Part shown: piece after piece, positions 10,541 through 22,097 of the stretch
Layout: every line of letters begins with the position of its first letter
How positions within the stretch are numbered: position 1 is the stretch's first letter
Position numbers and translations under genes: made by a program
Notes under the pieces: model-generated
The model's input: the letters and a program-made list of their open reading frames with translations, nothing else
Told to the model about the DNA's origin: nothing
The model's database searches: none
NCBI RefSeq assembly: GCF_905220565.1
Contig: NC_059394.1
Location: forward strand, 1,381,501 to 1,445,500
Source of the DNA: Melitaea cinxia
Taxonomy: Eukaryota > Arthropoda > Insecta > Lepidoptera > Nymphalidae
Reading direction: 5' to 3'
DNA: 64,000 nucleotides

Positions 10541-11289
10541 TGTAAAGGTACCTCAAGGTGTACTTGAAATGAATCTTTAGATGAGCGATTCATTCGAAGA
10601 TCTGTTTTAATAATTTTCGGTTCAATAATATTTTTCCATCACTAATACACAATTTATTTATGTTTTATTATAAACACGTTACCAACGTAACAAAATAATA
10701 AATGAATAGATATATTATATCCTTATGAATGGAGTTTCTTAAAGTCCCTTTATGACCTCCAAATTTAATCTAAAGAAAAGTAAAGCCATAGATTGATATA
10801 TCGCATTCGTTTCTCTAGCGACACCCTCGCAAGAGTTTCATAATAAAACTCTAGACATGCACAAAAACCATGTTTAAAAAGTTTAGCATAATGTAGCTTC
10901 AAAAGTAATGCAACTTGAGTGTCCGTCCTATAATTATTGTTTATTAAGAGTTGAATATAATTTAAATCTTAATAAGTATATAGGCGCATAAACACCAGTC
11001 TATAAACAAATAAACAGGAACAAACAAGGAAGGACAATTATTAGAAAATCAATGTTGACAAAAAAAAAATACATTAGTAGTCTTGTCAATCCCCGATTGT
11101 ATCTCAGGTAAATGTACTTTAAATTTTAAAATAATTGCATCACCTTTAAATTTAAATTACATTACCTTTTTTTTTATTTAAATTTCATTACCTTTTTTTA
11201 AAGAGTTCAAGGTGCTTCTAAAAGAGAATGTAAAGCAAGGTCTAAAGAAAGGTCTAAAAAAAGTACATTAATTAAAAAAAAAAAAAAAA

Positions 11290-11520
11290 AAAAAAAACGA
11301 GTGTGCTTTGGACCACATGGCTGAAGAAAAACTTCTTTAGTTGCCCCTACAGAAATATAAAAAAAACTTAATTCTCTCTATTTCTATCTGCACTAACTTA
11401 TATCTCTCTCTCAATTTCCGTTCGCCTCACCCGATCACCCTTTTCGTAACGTTCTCGTCACGCATTCACCAGCCTAAACCCCATGTTAAGCGTGCGTAAC
11501 GAAGTTTTACTTCAATAAAT
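11290..11520 (+). mobile_element. dispersed repeat, family H
   Basis: Begins after a long A-run with CGAGTGTGCTTTGGACCACA and ends GCGTGCGTAACGAAGTTTT. Looks like a more complete copy than 8270-8470. Confidence 0.6.
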
Positions 11521-12337
11521 CAATATACCACGATAATAAGGTATAAGTAATAAGTAGTTACCCATGTGTCAAGAAATAAAATATTTTATACCTAACAAAT
11601 GAAATGTTGGCCAAATGTTTTACCAACGTTATCACAAATTACTATTACGCCTATAATAGCTTGAACATGCCGGTCTAGCAGCGGTCTGCTTCGAGCTTAT
11701 TAAAATAAAAATAAATAAATAAAAAGAGCCTTTATTCAGACTTGGCTTATACATTAATTCTTGGTATAAACTTTATAACAATATTTTATTATATAATTAC
11801 TAATTATAATTATTATTAACTAAACTTATACATATAACTTTAACACTCGTAATATAAATATACCGATTTGTTTAAAAAGTTTCAATTTTCATTCATTTTT
11901 TTTTGCCTCAACAACCTTGTCTGTTTGCCTATTTTAGGCAAAGGCCTCCTCTAATGCCGCCACATATGTCTGTCGAGCTTATTACACAACTTTTTATTTA
12001 ATTCTCTCATCTTATTCTTTTTATATCCACATAAAAAACAGTCTGTGATTCGTGCAATGTGATACTAGATAGCGTGTCTTGAAGATTCGTAGTTGCGTCG
12101 TCTAACGAGCGGAAAATGACACAAAAATGAGTTTAGCACAACCCTGAAGATTGCCACACTAAACACGTTGTCTCGAAGAAAAGTGTTTTTAGAAAACGAA
12201 AACATAAGAAGTTTTATTGTTAAACTAGAGACTATTTGCGGTTTCAGTCATGTTTAGATTAATAGCTAAAACACAAACTCGCCGTAAATATATAAATTCC
12301 GGTATGGTATAGCGAGAAATATGTTATTCAAAACTTG

Positions 12338-12510
12338 GAGCAGCCCGTCTAGTATAAGTTCTTCACCCTTACAGAACATAACAGTCAAATAGTATTGCTG
12401 TCAGGTAGTGTTCTGTTCCTGTGACGAGTGAGGTAGCTAGACCTCCTGGGAATGCGCTTTTGACATCGGGGGTAGGTCGAAGACAGGCTTTGTTGCTCCT
12501 GGAGTTTTAT
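12338..12510 (+). mobile_element. dispersed repeat, family J
   Basis: Contains GGAGCAGCCCGTCTAGTATA and TGACGAGTGAGGTAGCTAG, homologous to 8800-8970. Immediately followed by a Helitron end. Confidence 0.55.
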
Positions 12511-12517
12511 TTTAAAA

Positions 12518-12781
12518 CTAGCTTATGAGCGCGACTTCGTCCGCGTGGAATAGTTAGTTTGGGCTAACCGGGGAACTCTCAAAAGAAAAAAAAAAAACAA
12601 CAATTTTGAAACATTCTTGATCTTAGCGTGATGATACAACATAACCTATAGCCTTTCTCGATAAATGGGCTATCTAACACTGAGAGAATTTTTCGAATCG
12701 GACCAGTAAGTTCATGAAATTAGCGCGTTCAAGCAAACAAACAAACAAACAAACTCATCAGCTTTATAATATTAGTATAGT
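12518..12781 (-). mobile_element. non-autonomous Helitron, family E
   Basis: Begins CTAGCTTATGAGCGCGACTTC and ends with CAGCTTTATAATATTAGTATA, the reverse of the family 5' end TCTATACTAATATTATAAAG. Carries AACAAACAAACAAAC and the reversed box GAATCGGACCAGTAAG. An internally deleted relative of 41491-42084. Confidence 0.65.
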
Positions 12782-13063
12782 TATAAAGTTTAATAACCAT
12801 CTCATATTTAACATTATATTTTAAAAAGTTAAAGATAAAAACATAAAAGTATAGGAAAAATTAGTAAAAAATATATAATTTGCGCAATAGGTATACACAT
12901 ACATAACGTAAATTTCTGTTAATTCACTTTTAAGTAGCTCACACAAAGGCTTGTTATGGTACTCGTTTTATTTGAACAATATCATTCAAAACAAATATCG
13001 TTTAGGTGATAAGAAATCTAAAGAGAAATCACGAATTTGTAGACAATGTTATCAATTCGCTTC

Positions 13064-13205
13064 AGCCTATCACATCCCACTGCTGGACATAGGCCTCTTT
13101 CCCTATGTAGGAGAAGAGCTTTATCCACCACGCTGCTCCACTGCGGTATGGCGGATATAGGTATTCACTGCTGACTAACGATCGCTATCAGGTGTACACC
13201 GGCCG
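13064..13205 (-). mobile_element. SINE S1, 3' part
   Basis: Reverse copy with CTTCAGCCTATCACATCCCA, CTGGACATAGGCCTCTTTCC and CACCACGCTGCTCC, the tail of the tRNA-headed SINE complete at 16797 and 28570. The tRNA head is missing. Confidence 0.75.
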
Positions 13206-13419
13206 ACAGCTTAACGTGCTAACATGTTATCAATTAATAATTTACTATTTAAGTCATACGTAATCTTAAAATGTTTATTTTTAAACTATAAAAAGCACTA
13301 CCTATTTTACTATTATTAAATTGTTATTAAAATTTTAAAAAAAAATTAATAGGTCGTCTTTTTGGATAATCCATGGCCTAATAAGGACTTAGAAGAAAAT
13401 TCATCCAAGAAAGTAGAAT

Positions 13420-13625
13420 ATTTCTAAACATTTTTGAATATCATATCAAAAATTGACCGCTCCAGCGGGAATCGTACCCGCGTCTCCGACTGACCGTGTC
13501 GGCGCTCTAGCCAATTAAGCTATGGAACGATATACCCGCTAGAGCGAAATTTTTGATATGATGATTTTTATATTCGGTTTAAGCGAATGTGTGGGTAACA
13601 CAAAAATAAAATCGTAGATAATTAA
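13420..13625 (-). mobile_element. inverted-repeat element carrying a tRNA-like sequence, copy 1
   Basis: A tRNA-like core (13457-13529) sits between ATATCAAAAATT on the left and AATTTTTGATAT on the right, inside a larger unit that begins ATTTCTAAACATTTTTGAAT and ends GTGTGGGTAACACAAAAATA. The same unit recurs at 24075-24173, 29462-29620 and 42222-42470. Confidence 0.7.
13457..13529 (-). tRNA. tRNA-like sequence within a repeat (probable pseudo-tRNA)
   Basis: On the minus strand the acceptor arms CGTTCCA and TGGAGCG pair in 7 bp (one G-T), the anticodon stem CCGAC/GTCGG is perfect, and a T-loop sequence GGTACGATTCC resembles box B (GGTTCGAATCC in other copies). Position 33 is C, not the universal U, so a working tRNA is doubtful. 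The loop would read GGT as anticodon. Confidence 0.45.
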
Positions 13626-13794
13626 AAAAGCATGACATATTTCTAAATCAAAAAGAACACATTCCTTTAAGCTACACGTGTCACCATCAGTACCCTGTTG
13701 TATTATGATGAGTATTTATTGCTGTTCATTTTAAATAAGTCTCAGTCTGGTATCAGAGCAGAAGAATGTAGGATGTGGTGGGCGGGCGGATTAC

Positions 13795-13822
13795 CGATCG
13801 TAATCATTGTGATTCACGATCG
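13795..13822. promoter_or_regulatory. quasi-palindromic candidate regulatory site
   Basis: CGATCGTAATCA and TGATTCACGATCG flank a TTG centre; the arms match apart from one inserted base. The segment lies in a GC-richer, apparently non-repetitive stretch (13740-13880). Function is only inferred. Confidence 0.25.
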
Positions 13823-14097
13823 TTTACCAGATTATATGCACGGGCATTGTGGTCGAACTTTGTAATGGGGCGCACGAATTCGTGTGTAACTTGATAATGC
13901 TGTTTTAGTTCTAAGTAGACCTGGAATTTCACACGAATTTATATATTGGTCACTTAGGCGTGACTTTTTACGCCTTATATATGTATATATATGTCTCAAC
14001 AGACAATATTTCTACCTCGAAAAGCAATATTTGACTTTTGTGTGGTTAATAAGCGCCTCCCCCACGTGGATGTCGTCGCTTTGGTTGGTCCGTTTTC

Positions 14098-14425
14098 ATC
14101 ATTACAGCCTATACAGTCCACTGCTGGACATAGGCCTCCACAAGTTTACGCCAAAAATAACGTGAACTCATGTGTTTTGCCCATAGTCACCACGCTGGGC
14201 AGGCGGGTTGGTGACCGCAGTACTGGCTTTGTCGCACCGAAGACGCTGCTGCCCGTCTTCGGCCTGTGTATTTCAAAGCCAGCAGTTGGATGGTTATCCC
14301 GCCATCGGTCGGCTTCTTAAGTTCCAAGGTGGTTGTGGAACCTTGTTATCCCTTAGTCGCCTCTTACGACACCCACGGGAAGAGAGGGGGTGGCTAAATT
14401 CTTTAGTGCCGTAGCCACACAGCAC
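14098..14425 (-). mobile_element. SINE-like repeat, family G
   Basis: Reverse copy, close to full length: CAGCCTATACAGTCCACTGC at one end, GCCGTAGCCACACAGCACA at the other. About 95% similar by eye to 22172-22507. Confidence 0.7.
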
Positions 14426-14462
14426 ACCGTTTAAAACGTTAAAATATAGCCTATCTCATTCA

Positions 14463-14580
14463 ATCTATACAAATAAATAAAATTGGAGTGTATGTTTGTA
14501 ATATTAAAATAACCGCTTTTAACTAAATTCATATGTACACGGTACATATACTAAAATAACACTTTTTGTAATTTTTGAGA
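14463..14580 (+). mobile_element. Helitron family D, 5' fragment
   Basis: Starts TCTATACAAATAAATAAAAT and continues ATATTAAAATAACCGCTTTT as in 7880-8150; the remainder is lost. Confidence 0.5.
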
Positions 14581-15538
14581 ATTTTTAGCACATTTTTTAA
14601 TTAATTCCTAATGACGAATTACTTGTTTGTTGTTTAATAATACTTTTTTTCCTTTTAAAGATAATGGCTCATCAATGGTCTGCTAAACAGAAAAGATAAA
14701 AAGATAGCAAACCAAAAAAAAATATTGGTTGAATAAAAAGTCTAAGTACAATTTTGTACACGTCACTGCAAACAATGGCTATTTTATCTTAGCAGGCCAA
14801 ATCTAAAACCGTTACCACATGTAAATATATATAAACCTAAGTAGACCTAGGCCTTTAGCTATTTGAGGAATAGGCGTAAAATCGTAAAAGGTCATACGAT
14901 GTTAATCCACCCAGCACTTATTACTAATCTTAAAATAATAGCAAAGAAATTTGGAAAAACTGTAATCACAATTCTAGCGAAGGCCAGATTAGGTTGTTTG
15001 TTAACGCTTTGTGTAAGACCATGAAATATATCCAAACGATAAAATAACAAGGCTTTACTGTACTGGCTTCTTAACGTCCAAATATGTACTAGGTTAGATT
15101 ACTTCTCTCAAATGAATCTGTGGGACGGGACATGTAGGTTTCTTATCAAAGATTTCCATATCGGATATACATATTGGAGAATTTCCTTTAGACAAGCAGA
15201 TTCTTTAATTGTTTTTTACTGTCAAAGATATATTGTAGACAAATTAAGGAGGCTAGTGACTGATATCTATAGGATTATTAAAGGAAAACCCAAGAACAAT
15301 TCTAAGAACTACCAATTGTATTTTAAGTTGGTAAATAACATAATAGCTCATTCACATCTTGCGCCGGACCCCTGATATTGGGCTTATTATAGAAGGCATT
15401 AAATCTTGATACAAATAGAATGTGACAAAATTATTGGTTCCGGTACTTTGTTGGTTTAATCCACTTTAAATCGGTGTCTTGTTAACGAACTCAATAGTTA
15501 TATACGAGTTACTCTCTTCGACTTGGTTTCTGTTGCTT

Positions 15539-15790
15539 TTTAACCGACTTCAAAAAAGGAGGAGGTTTCTCAATTCGAACGTATACATTTTTTAATGTGT
15601 GTTCGCGGATAACTTATTCGGTTATGAACCGATTTTGCTGATTCTTTATTTGTTGGAAAGGAGATATTCCAAAGGATGTACTATAATAAAGAAACCAGGA
15701 TCTGATGATGGCACCTCAGAGAAATCGAGGGGAATCTTCGCAAATCGTAGTGACGACTAGGACCTTTGTTAATTATTTTTTTTTCGTCTA
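15539..15790 (+). mobile_element. modular repeat L (AACCGACTTC family), partial
   Basis: Begins TTTTAACCGACTTCAAAAAA and GGAGGAGGTTTCTCAATTCG, then GGAAAGGAGATATTCCAAAG and GAAACCAGGATCTGATGATG. Internally shortened. Overlapping ORF 15705-16037 is not a gene. Confidence 0.65.
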
Positions 15791-16274
15791 CGTTGTGTTA
15801 CTTGTCGATATTAAAGTGTTTTTTTTTCGCTTGCTAGTAAACACAATAATGTTTAAGATGGAACGTCGAATAAGTGCTAGTTTTGTGTTTGCTCAAGGCA
15901 TTAAAAACACAGTTTATTTTTTTTTCTTCGAAACATTTTTTTTATCGACCACCATTTTTTTTCCTCATAATTTTATCGTGATGACATTTATGACTTTTCT
16001 GTTCCGCTGCTATGAGTCATACAGTGTTATTTTGTAGCCTACCTTACGTCAAGATTATCTATAAATCTAATGATGAAGTAGTTATTATAATAATTATACC
16101 TATATTAAAAAATACTAAGATATTATATATTAGCGAAAATTATTTTTTTTCCAACTAAGTTTTAACTGGTTGATTGATTAAGTCCGTAATGACCCGCTGC
16201 TGTTTTCTTCTATAATAGGAGAAAGGTAAGCTTACACTAAGGTATTAATGTATTATTTAATGTATTGTCAACAG

Positions 16275-16410
16275 ACTGAAAGAGACGCGGAGTGGTCATC
16301 AGAACGAGACCTTCGCTGTGGTTGGGGAGTTCTACGACCAGCGTGGCTGCAGCGCTTCAGAACTGCTAAATGGGCGTTGTTCTGGCTGTGCTGGGCGGGG
16401 GCCATACAAG
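16275..16410 (+). CDS. OATP/SLCO transporter exon: end of N-terminus and start of TM1
   Basis: Exon with acceptor CAACAG and donor GTAAGA; 136 nt, phase 0 in, phase 1 out. After a charged stretch (TERDAEWSSERDLR) comes the OATP entry motif CGWG..RPAWLQRF and then the first membrane helix KWALFWLCWAGAIQG. From knowledge of the family, vertebrate SLCO4A1 has a very similar CGWG...LQRF...LQG block, and the aromatic KWALFWLCWAG is closer to that group than to insect Oatp74D, whose TM1 entry differs. OATPs are 12-TM plasma-membrane carriers for amphipathic organic anions such as steroid conjugates, bile acids, thyroid hormones and drugs. The last codon is split (G of a Gly codon here, GT in the next exon). 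The intron that follows is about 39 kb. Confidence 0.93.
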
Positions 16411-16796
16411 GTAAGAGATCGAGGACTGATTGAACGATATTCAGTTGTAACGCTCAACGATTCCCAGTGAAGTGCATGTATGTGGGAGAGTGGTGGGGAA
16501 ACAATAAAAACACAGACGCCAAGATGACGAACTATATATACATATATGTATGGTCTATTGTTGTGAGAAGGGATTATGCCCATTAATGCAGTAGCCAGTA
16601 GCTGTAAGCACTGGGCTAAAATTTATGGAATTAGTAAAATAATGCGTAGTTTACTAAAAAACAAAAATTAAATATGTACAGATCATTACAGTAAGATAAG
16701 ATAAGAAATAATAATAACGGGTGTATGAAGACATTGGAAGTTTAATTCATGGCTCTCTTACTAAATATTTAATTATTTTATGGTTTACGAAAAAAA

Positions 16797-17138
16797 GACG
16801 CCGCGTTGGCGCAACGATCACAGCCATGGATTGTACCTGTTGCGCCGGCGGTTGCGGGTTCGATCCCCGCACATGAAAAACATTTGTATTGGCCATACAG
16901 GTGTTTGCCGTGGTCTGGGTGTTTGTGCAGTCCTTGTGGGTCTCCCCACCGTGCCTCGGAGAGCACGTAAGCCGTCGGTCCCGGTTGTTATCGTGTACAC
17001 CTGATAGCGATCGTTACTCATAGTAGGGAATATATCCGCCAACCCGTATTGGAGCAGCGAGGTGGATTAACCTCTGATCCTTCTCCTACATGGGGAAAGA
17101 GGCATATGCCCAGTAGTGGGATATTACAGGCTGAAGCG
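16797..17138 (+). mobile_element. SINE S1, full length, tRNA-derived head
   Basis: Head GACGCCGCGTTGGCGCAACG (box A-like) with box B GGTTCGATCC at 16857-16866, body with CCACCGTGCCTCGGAGAGCA, and tail ending CCAGTAGTGGGATATTACAG. Resembles the tRNA-headed SINEs (Metulj type) that are abundant in nymphalid butterflies; that name is from memory and unverified. Confidence 0.85.
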
Positions 17139-18775
17139 TATTACCAAACAATATTACTGCTAGATATATTTTGACGGTTGCGCTGAGGTCATAGGGAATA
17201 ACAGTTGAGTTATATTGTTTGAGAGTATTATAGGCTATAGGCCATACATATGTTCTTCGTAGTCTAGGCGTTTGTTTTCGGATTGTATGTGATTTCGGAT
17301 CGACGCGAATGAAAACTCCAGTAAACGAACTTTGTTTTAGAGACCTTTCTTAGTTTTTGACTTAATTTGAATTTTTGTATATTGTTATATCTGCGTATTA
17401 TAGCCGTATTCACCTGTCACGGCTTAAAAGATTATAGCCCTCTGATACGCTGTCCATTGGACAGTTTAGTCATAAGGTTTTCGTTGACGCGCTTATATAC
17501 GGAATCCTATGAAAAATGTACTGTCGATAATTTTTTTTGTGTCGATTCGTGCGTGTGTGCTCGCAATAAATAAACGATAATTCAATATCATGCTCGTCGA
17601 CATATGAGACTTTGTATTTGTTATTATAATTGTTTTAGAGACCCACGCTCAAATATTAAAGTTATCAACGATCTGTCCATCTTATATTAATGAGAGTTCT
17701 TACTACCGATTGTTATCCATTAAGTACCTATATATGTATCGAAATAATTATAACATTTATCGATTTTATTTTTTATTAGAATGAAAATGATAAACTAACG
17801 CTAGTTTCGTTTCGGAATAATGAAAATATGGAGATTAAAAGTTAGCCCTTTTGTTATTTTGAATCTTGAGCTCTCGATGTAACAAGTTTCATTGCTAACG
17901 TTGCAGTAATTTTTGCGTTAAGATGTAATAGTTTTCTACAATTTTACATTTTTTTTAATACACATATATTTAAGGTTTGTTGAACGTATTAGATAGCTAC
18001 ATATAGTGACGAGATATACTTTGTCACTACGACGTAATTTATAAGGCTGATGGATTTATTTGTACTTAAATCTAAAAAGTAAATATTGAATGCAATCATG
18101 AGACTAAAATTTACCACACATATTTCGCCCATGACTATTAAAAACGTCGGATGTGAAAAACAGCAACTTTACAGGAGAGCGATTCAAAGTGTAAATTGCG
18201 TGTATCTTTTTACTTATTTAAAGCAGGATCATGAAATTTTAAAGTAATGCTGTACGGGCTATTTATGTTTTATATTATTACTAGCCGGTATTTAATGTGT
18301 AAATATGAGAAAAGTCACTTGTTACATTTTTAACGGGTTAAGACTAATAGGTACTGTTCTGCCTGAAGTACCACAACAAAATAATATATGCATAAAATAA
18401 AAAAAATCTCTTCAGCTGATGATATACTTGGTTATTTGGGAAAGTTTTATGAAATAAACAAAAAATACGATTTTGCAGTTCCGACGATGTTAATAGTCAC
18501 TAGCGATTTATTCGTTAAAATCACTGTTATTTTCTTATATAGTAAATTACTGCGGAACACAGACGTAAAGCAACTTGTACTGAACGTCGTTAGCAGTGTT
18601 TGTTGTAAGATAATTCATTTCACGCGTAAATAGTTCCGAGATGATCGATAGTCACGGTACCATCTTTAGATACTGTTCCACACGGTTGAGCACGCTTTGC
18701 ATACTTGATAGAAAACACAGTTTTGGGTAATCATAGTATAATAATAGCAGTTAATATTTGTATCCTCAATACAGG

Positions 18776-19156
18776 AAAAAACGGACTTCAATTACATCCA
18801 CAAGTAATACAGCGTAGGTAGACGAAAAATAGTCAAGTAAATACGAATTATTAAAGATAAATTAAAGAGTGCTCGGCATATCTCGTCCACATTGAAATAG
18901 GATCACGAGACTATCCAGCTTTCGATTAAATAAAGAATTATCCAAATCGGTCCATCCAGTAAAGTTATGAGGTTAGCATACATGAAATACAATCGATTTG
19001 AGAACCTCCTACCGTTCGAAGTACATAATTGTGTTTGAAGTACATAGTTGTGACTTCAATTACATCGACAAGTAATACAACGTAAGAGTCGTCACTACGA
19101 TTTTCGAGGGTTCCCCTCGATTTATCTGGGTTTCCATCATCAGTTCCTGATTTCCT
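18776..19156 (-). mobile_element. modular repeat L, fragments
   Basis: Reverse orientation: ACGGACTTCAATTACATCCA, then modules with CCAAATCGGTCCATCCAGTA, and later CGAGGGTTCCCCTCGATTTA. Several deletions. Confidence 0.6.
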
Positions 19157-19435
19157 TATAATAACATAAACAATAATAAGAAATGTTAAATGAAAATGAA
19201 AACATAAATTCTATTTGATAGTTTAAATAATAATAGTATTATTATATTATATTTATTATTATATATATTTCTGGTTCTTTCACTAAGACCAAAAAATCGT
19301 ATCCATATACCTATAAATATATAAAACTAATTCTATGAAAAAGTCTAGGTTTTTGAGCTATTACAGCTTTAAGAAGTAACAGACATGCGAACGTATAAAC
19401 TTTAATTACTGTAATAAGAAATTTGATACTTAATA
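19157..19435 (+). repeat. dispersed direct repeat K, copy 2
   Basis: Homologous to 10272-10540 (see that entry); here bounded on both sides by repeat L, which suggests K lies within or between L copies. Confidence 0.7.
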
Positions 19436-19830
19436 ATAATTGTGTTTGCAGGCAAACGAAGAAAACCGACTTCAATTAGACAAGTAATACATATGTAGGT
19501 GGACAAAAAAATTGTCAAGTAAATACGCATTATCAAAGATTACTCCAAAAGTTGTAATCAGATCTCGATGAAATTTAAATGTGACCACATGAGAAACATC
19601 GGCTTTCGATTAAATTGAAAATCATCAAAATCGGTACACCCAGTAAAAAGTTATGCGGATTTTCGAGAGTTTCCCTCGATTTCTCTGGGATCCCATCATC
19701 AGATCCTGGTTTTCTTATCATGGTACCACACTTGGGATACCTCCTTTCCAGCAAAAAAAAAAGGAATTATCAAAATCGGTTCATAAACGACGAATTTTCT
19801 TCTCCACTAACCCTAGTATCACATTAAAAC
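19436..19830 (-). mobile_element. modular repeat L
   Basis: Starts ATTGTGTTTGCAGGCAAACG and AAAACCGACTTCAATTAG, with modules ATCGGTACACCCAGTAAAAA and GGGATCCCATCATCAGATCC. Ends before the usual GGTTAA terminus. Confidence 0.65.
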
Positions 19831-20164
19831 GCTTTTAACTTTAATTCGAACTCCAACAATATTGAGACAACTGTTAGTTAAAACAAATTTTTGATTTTGT
19901 AATCACATATGAAACAGTTAAGGTAATAAATAACACTTATAACCAACTTTTACGACTGTTTTGCGTGTAATACATACGTAACTTATAACAAGTAGACGCG
20001 TAACGTATCATTAAATTGAATTTTTGTATGAAATATCTGTTTCAACTGAAATAATCCTTAATTATAATCGTTAACAAATTATATTTTATTAGGTACATTT
20101 ATTTTATGATTATTTTTTCATCCATTTATAACTAGATGATCGTAAGTTGCTTAAGAATGTGTTT

Positions 20165-20352
20165 GCTCGCAAACAAACAAACAAACCGACTTCAATTACA
20201 TCGACAAGTAATACAACATAGGTAAACGAAAAAATTGTCAAGTAAATGTTACTAAAAAATTAGTCATCAGATCACGATCAAAATTAAATTGGAACACAAG
20301 ACAAGCGAAAATACAATCGAATTGAGTACCTCCTCCTTTTTTGGAAGTCGGT
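20165..20352 (-). mobile_element. modular repeat L, internally deleted
   Basis: Has both ends: GCTCGCAAACAAACAAAC..CCGACTTCAATTACATCG and, at 20325-20352, ACCTCCTCCTTTTTTGGAAG followed by TCGGTTAA. The middle modules are lost. Confidence 0.7.
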
Positions 20353-20760
20353 TAAAGAGAAAGTAATTTATATTATAAATGCGAAAGATTGTGAGGATGG
20401 ATTGATGATGTTTGTTACTATTTACCGCAAATATACTGAATTGATTTAATTGAAGCTTGGTACGTAGACAGTTGTAGATCCAGAATACAACACATAGGCT
20501 ACTTATATCCCGACATCCTCAGAAGATTAGAAATTATGTGTAAAATCATGAGGTGAAGGTAGTATACAATACTGTTGTCCATGACTTCGCTTTAAGTTTA
20601 ATTATTCCTTGTAAATCTTTTAAAGAAATAACATCTGTACCCAGCGGCACCCCCTCAGCGCTTAAAGCGCTTACCGTAACAACGAAATACGGTAATCGCG
20701 GTGTAAAAACAAACTACGGGCGCGGGTGTAACGAGATTTACACGAATCTCTCGCCAAATT
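20353..20760 (+). mobile_element. unclassified dispersed repeat M
   Basis: Contains ATAAATGCGAAAGATTGTGA, a degenerate ACTGAATTGATTTAATTGAA box, and GCGCTTAAAGCGC-type hairpin near 20663, as in lepidopteran Helitron or LINE-related repeats. An ORF at 20553-20762 overlaps it and is not supported. Confidence 0.35.
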
Positions 20761-20997
20761 AACAAGGTAACAATTCTAAGGCGACAGCGATTTACTCCCA
20801 GTTTTAATAATCTATTATTTTGCATAATGGAGGTATTTAAAAATGAATTTTATACGGATTGTGTCACCTTTTTAATTATTTGGATAAAATAAACAAGCTG
20901 TATTAGTGACACGAGTAGTCGTGTTAGCGGCAACTGTCGTAATTTTGATTCCAATATTTGCTACCAAACATCAAACATGTTCCAAATATGTTTGTCG

Positions 20998-21069
20998 CGT
21001 ACTTGGGGAGACCTATGTCCAGAAGTAGACTGCGATAGGCTGAAATGTGTGTGTGTGTGTGTGTGTGTC
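20998..21069 (+). repeat. SINE G tail fragment and (GT)n microsatellite
   Basis: CGCGTACTTGGGGAGACC..GATAGGCTGAAATG is the 3' end of family G, followed by about eleven GT units. Confidence 0.6.
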
Positions 21070-21589
21070 TCCTCACGTGAATTGGCGAGCACATTAATAT
21101 GTGCGTGTGTGTTAATTGAACACACAGAACAGTTTTTAATTTAATGTGGGATAACGTCTTAAATATTAAAACTATATTATTTTACAATATAATCATTTGC
21201 AAGCGCCTTTGAATTTTAGTTATGGTCTGTCAAAAATGCTGGCGCTTATAAATTGTACTGTACGCACGTTGCAAAAGAATGGTGTTAAACCAGCGTAATC
21301 TTGAACGAAAAGGTAAATATCTACCTATTTTTGTTTTATATATGAATAATAATCAAATCTCCACAGTTATTGTTTTTTTTTATTCTAATTTGTTTGTATT
21401 AAGATCATGTTCTCGTAAATAATAGAAAACATCAACGCTATGACGATTAAAAAAATATAGACAGTAAAAATATTATTTTGAAAAAGAAGTCACACAAAAT
21501 TGTCCTTAAACCCTTTCCTTAGAGAGATTTAGATTAGAGTCCGAGAATTAATAGATTTTAACGCATTATAAGTAACTCAAATAGTACTT

Positions 21590-21930
21590 TGTCAGATTTC
21601 GATCAAATTTAAATGGACAAGACAATCACATCAATCATCAAAAATAATTATCCAAATCGGTCCAGCCAGTAAGAAGCTATGAGGTACCATACACAAAATA
21701 ATTGTGTTTGCTAGTAAACGAAAAAAAAAACTAGTTACGCGTTATCCAAGATTACTTAAAACGTAGTCATCAGATTTCGATCAAATTTAAAAGGACCACA
21801 AAACACGCACCACTTTTCGATTTAAAAAAAAACATCGAAGCCGGTCCGCCCAGTCAAAAGTTCTGTGGTAACGTACATAAAAAAATGCATTCGAATTGAG
21901 AACCTCCCCCCTTTTTGGAAGTCGGTTAAA
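21590..21930 (-). mobile_element. modular repeat L
   Basis: Two adjoining pieces in reverse orientation; the second begins ATAATTGTGTTTGCTAGTAA and ends ACCTCCCCCCTTTTTGGAAG followed by TCGGTTAA at about 21930. Confidence 0.65.
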
Positions 21931-22097
21931 GTTGATCCTAAGTCATAATAAACCCCGTTGAATGAGCGCAGTGTTACTCTAACTATTGTTTTGTTTAATT
22001 TCCCTCGAGGCGACGAATTCTATCAACAGTGTCAACGAACGCCTTTTAATATAATATCGATAGCTTAGTTTTTTTTTTAAATTGTGATTTTTACTCG

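Larger units (their letters stand above)
845..16274 (+). other. intron of the OATP gene, about 15.4 kb
   Basis: GT...AG intron. Apart from the features listed separately, these stretches hold nothing I can name: 845-2223 (AT-rich, with a small GC-rich patch near 1640-1770), 6886-7290 (short hairpins at 6914-6934 and 7015-7029, then poly-T and (TA)n), 8475-8800, 9300-10090, 10540-11290, 11525-12337, 13205-13420, 13880-14097, 14580-15538 and 15790-16274. An 87-codon ORF at 15112-15375 has no recognisable family and poor codon character. Confidence 0.75.

Noticed and set aside
15112..15375. 87-codon ORF
   Set aside because: No domain, AT-rich codon use, no splice or repeat support.
16332..16583. 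Minus-strand ORF overlapping the exon at 16275
   Set aside because: Shadow of the plus-strand OATP exon, which has splice sites and family motifs.
16778..17042. ORFs on both strands between 16778 and 17042, and 28509-28797
   Set aside because: They lie entirely within SINE S1 copies; GC-rich SINE DNA gives open frames by chance.
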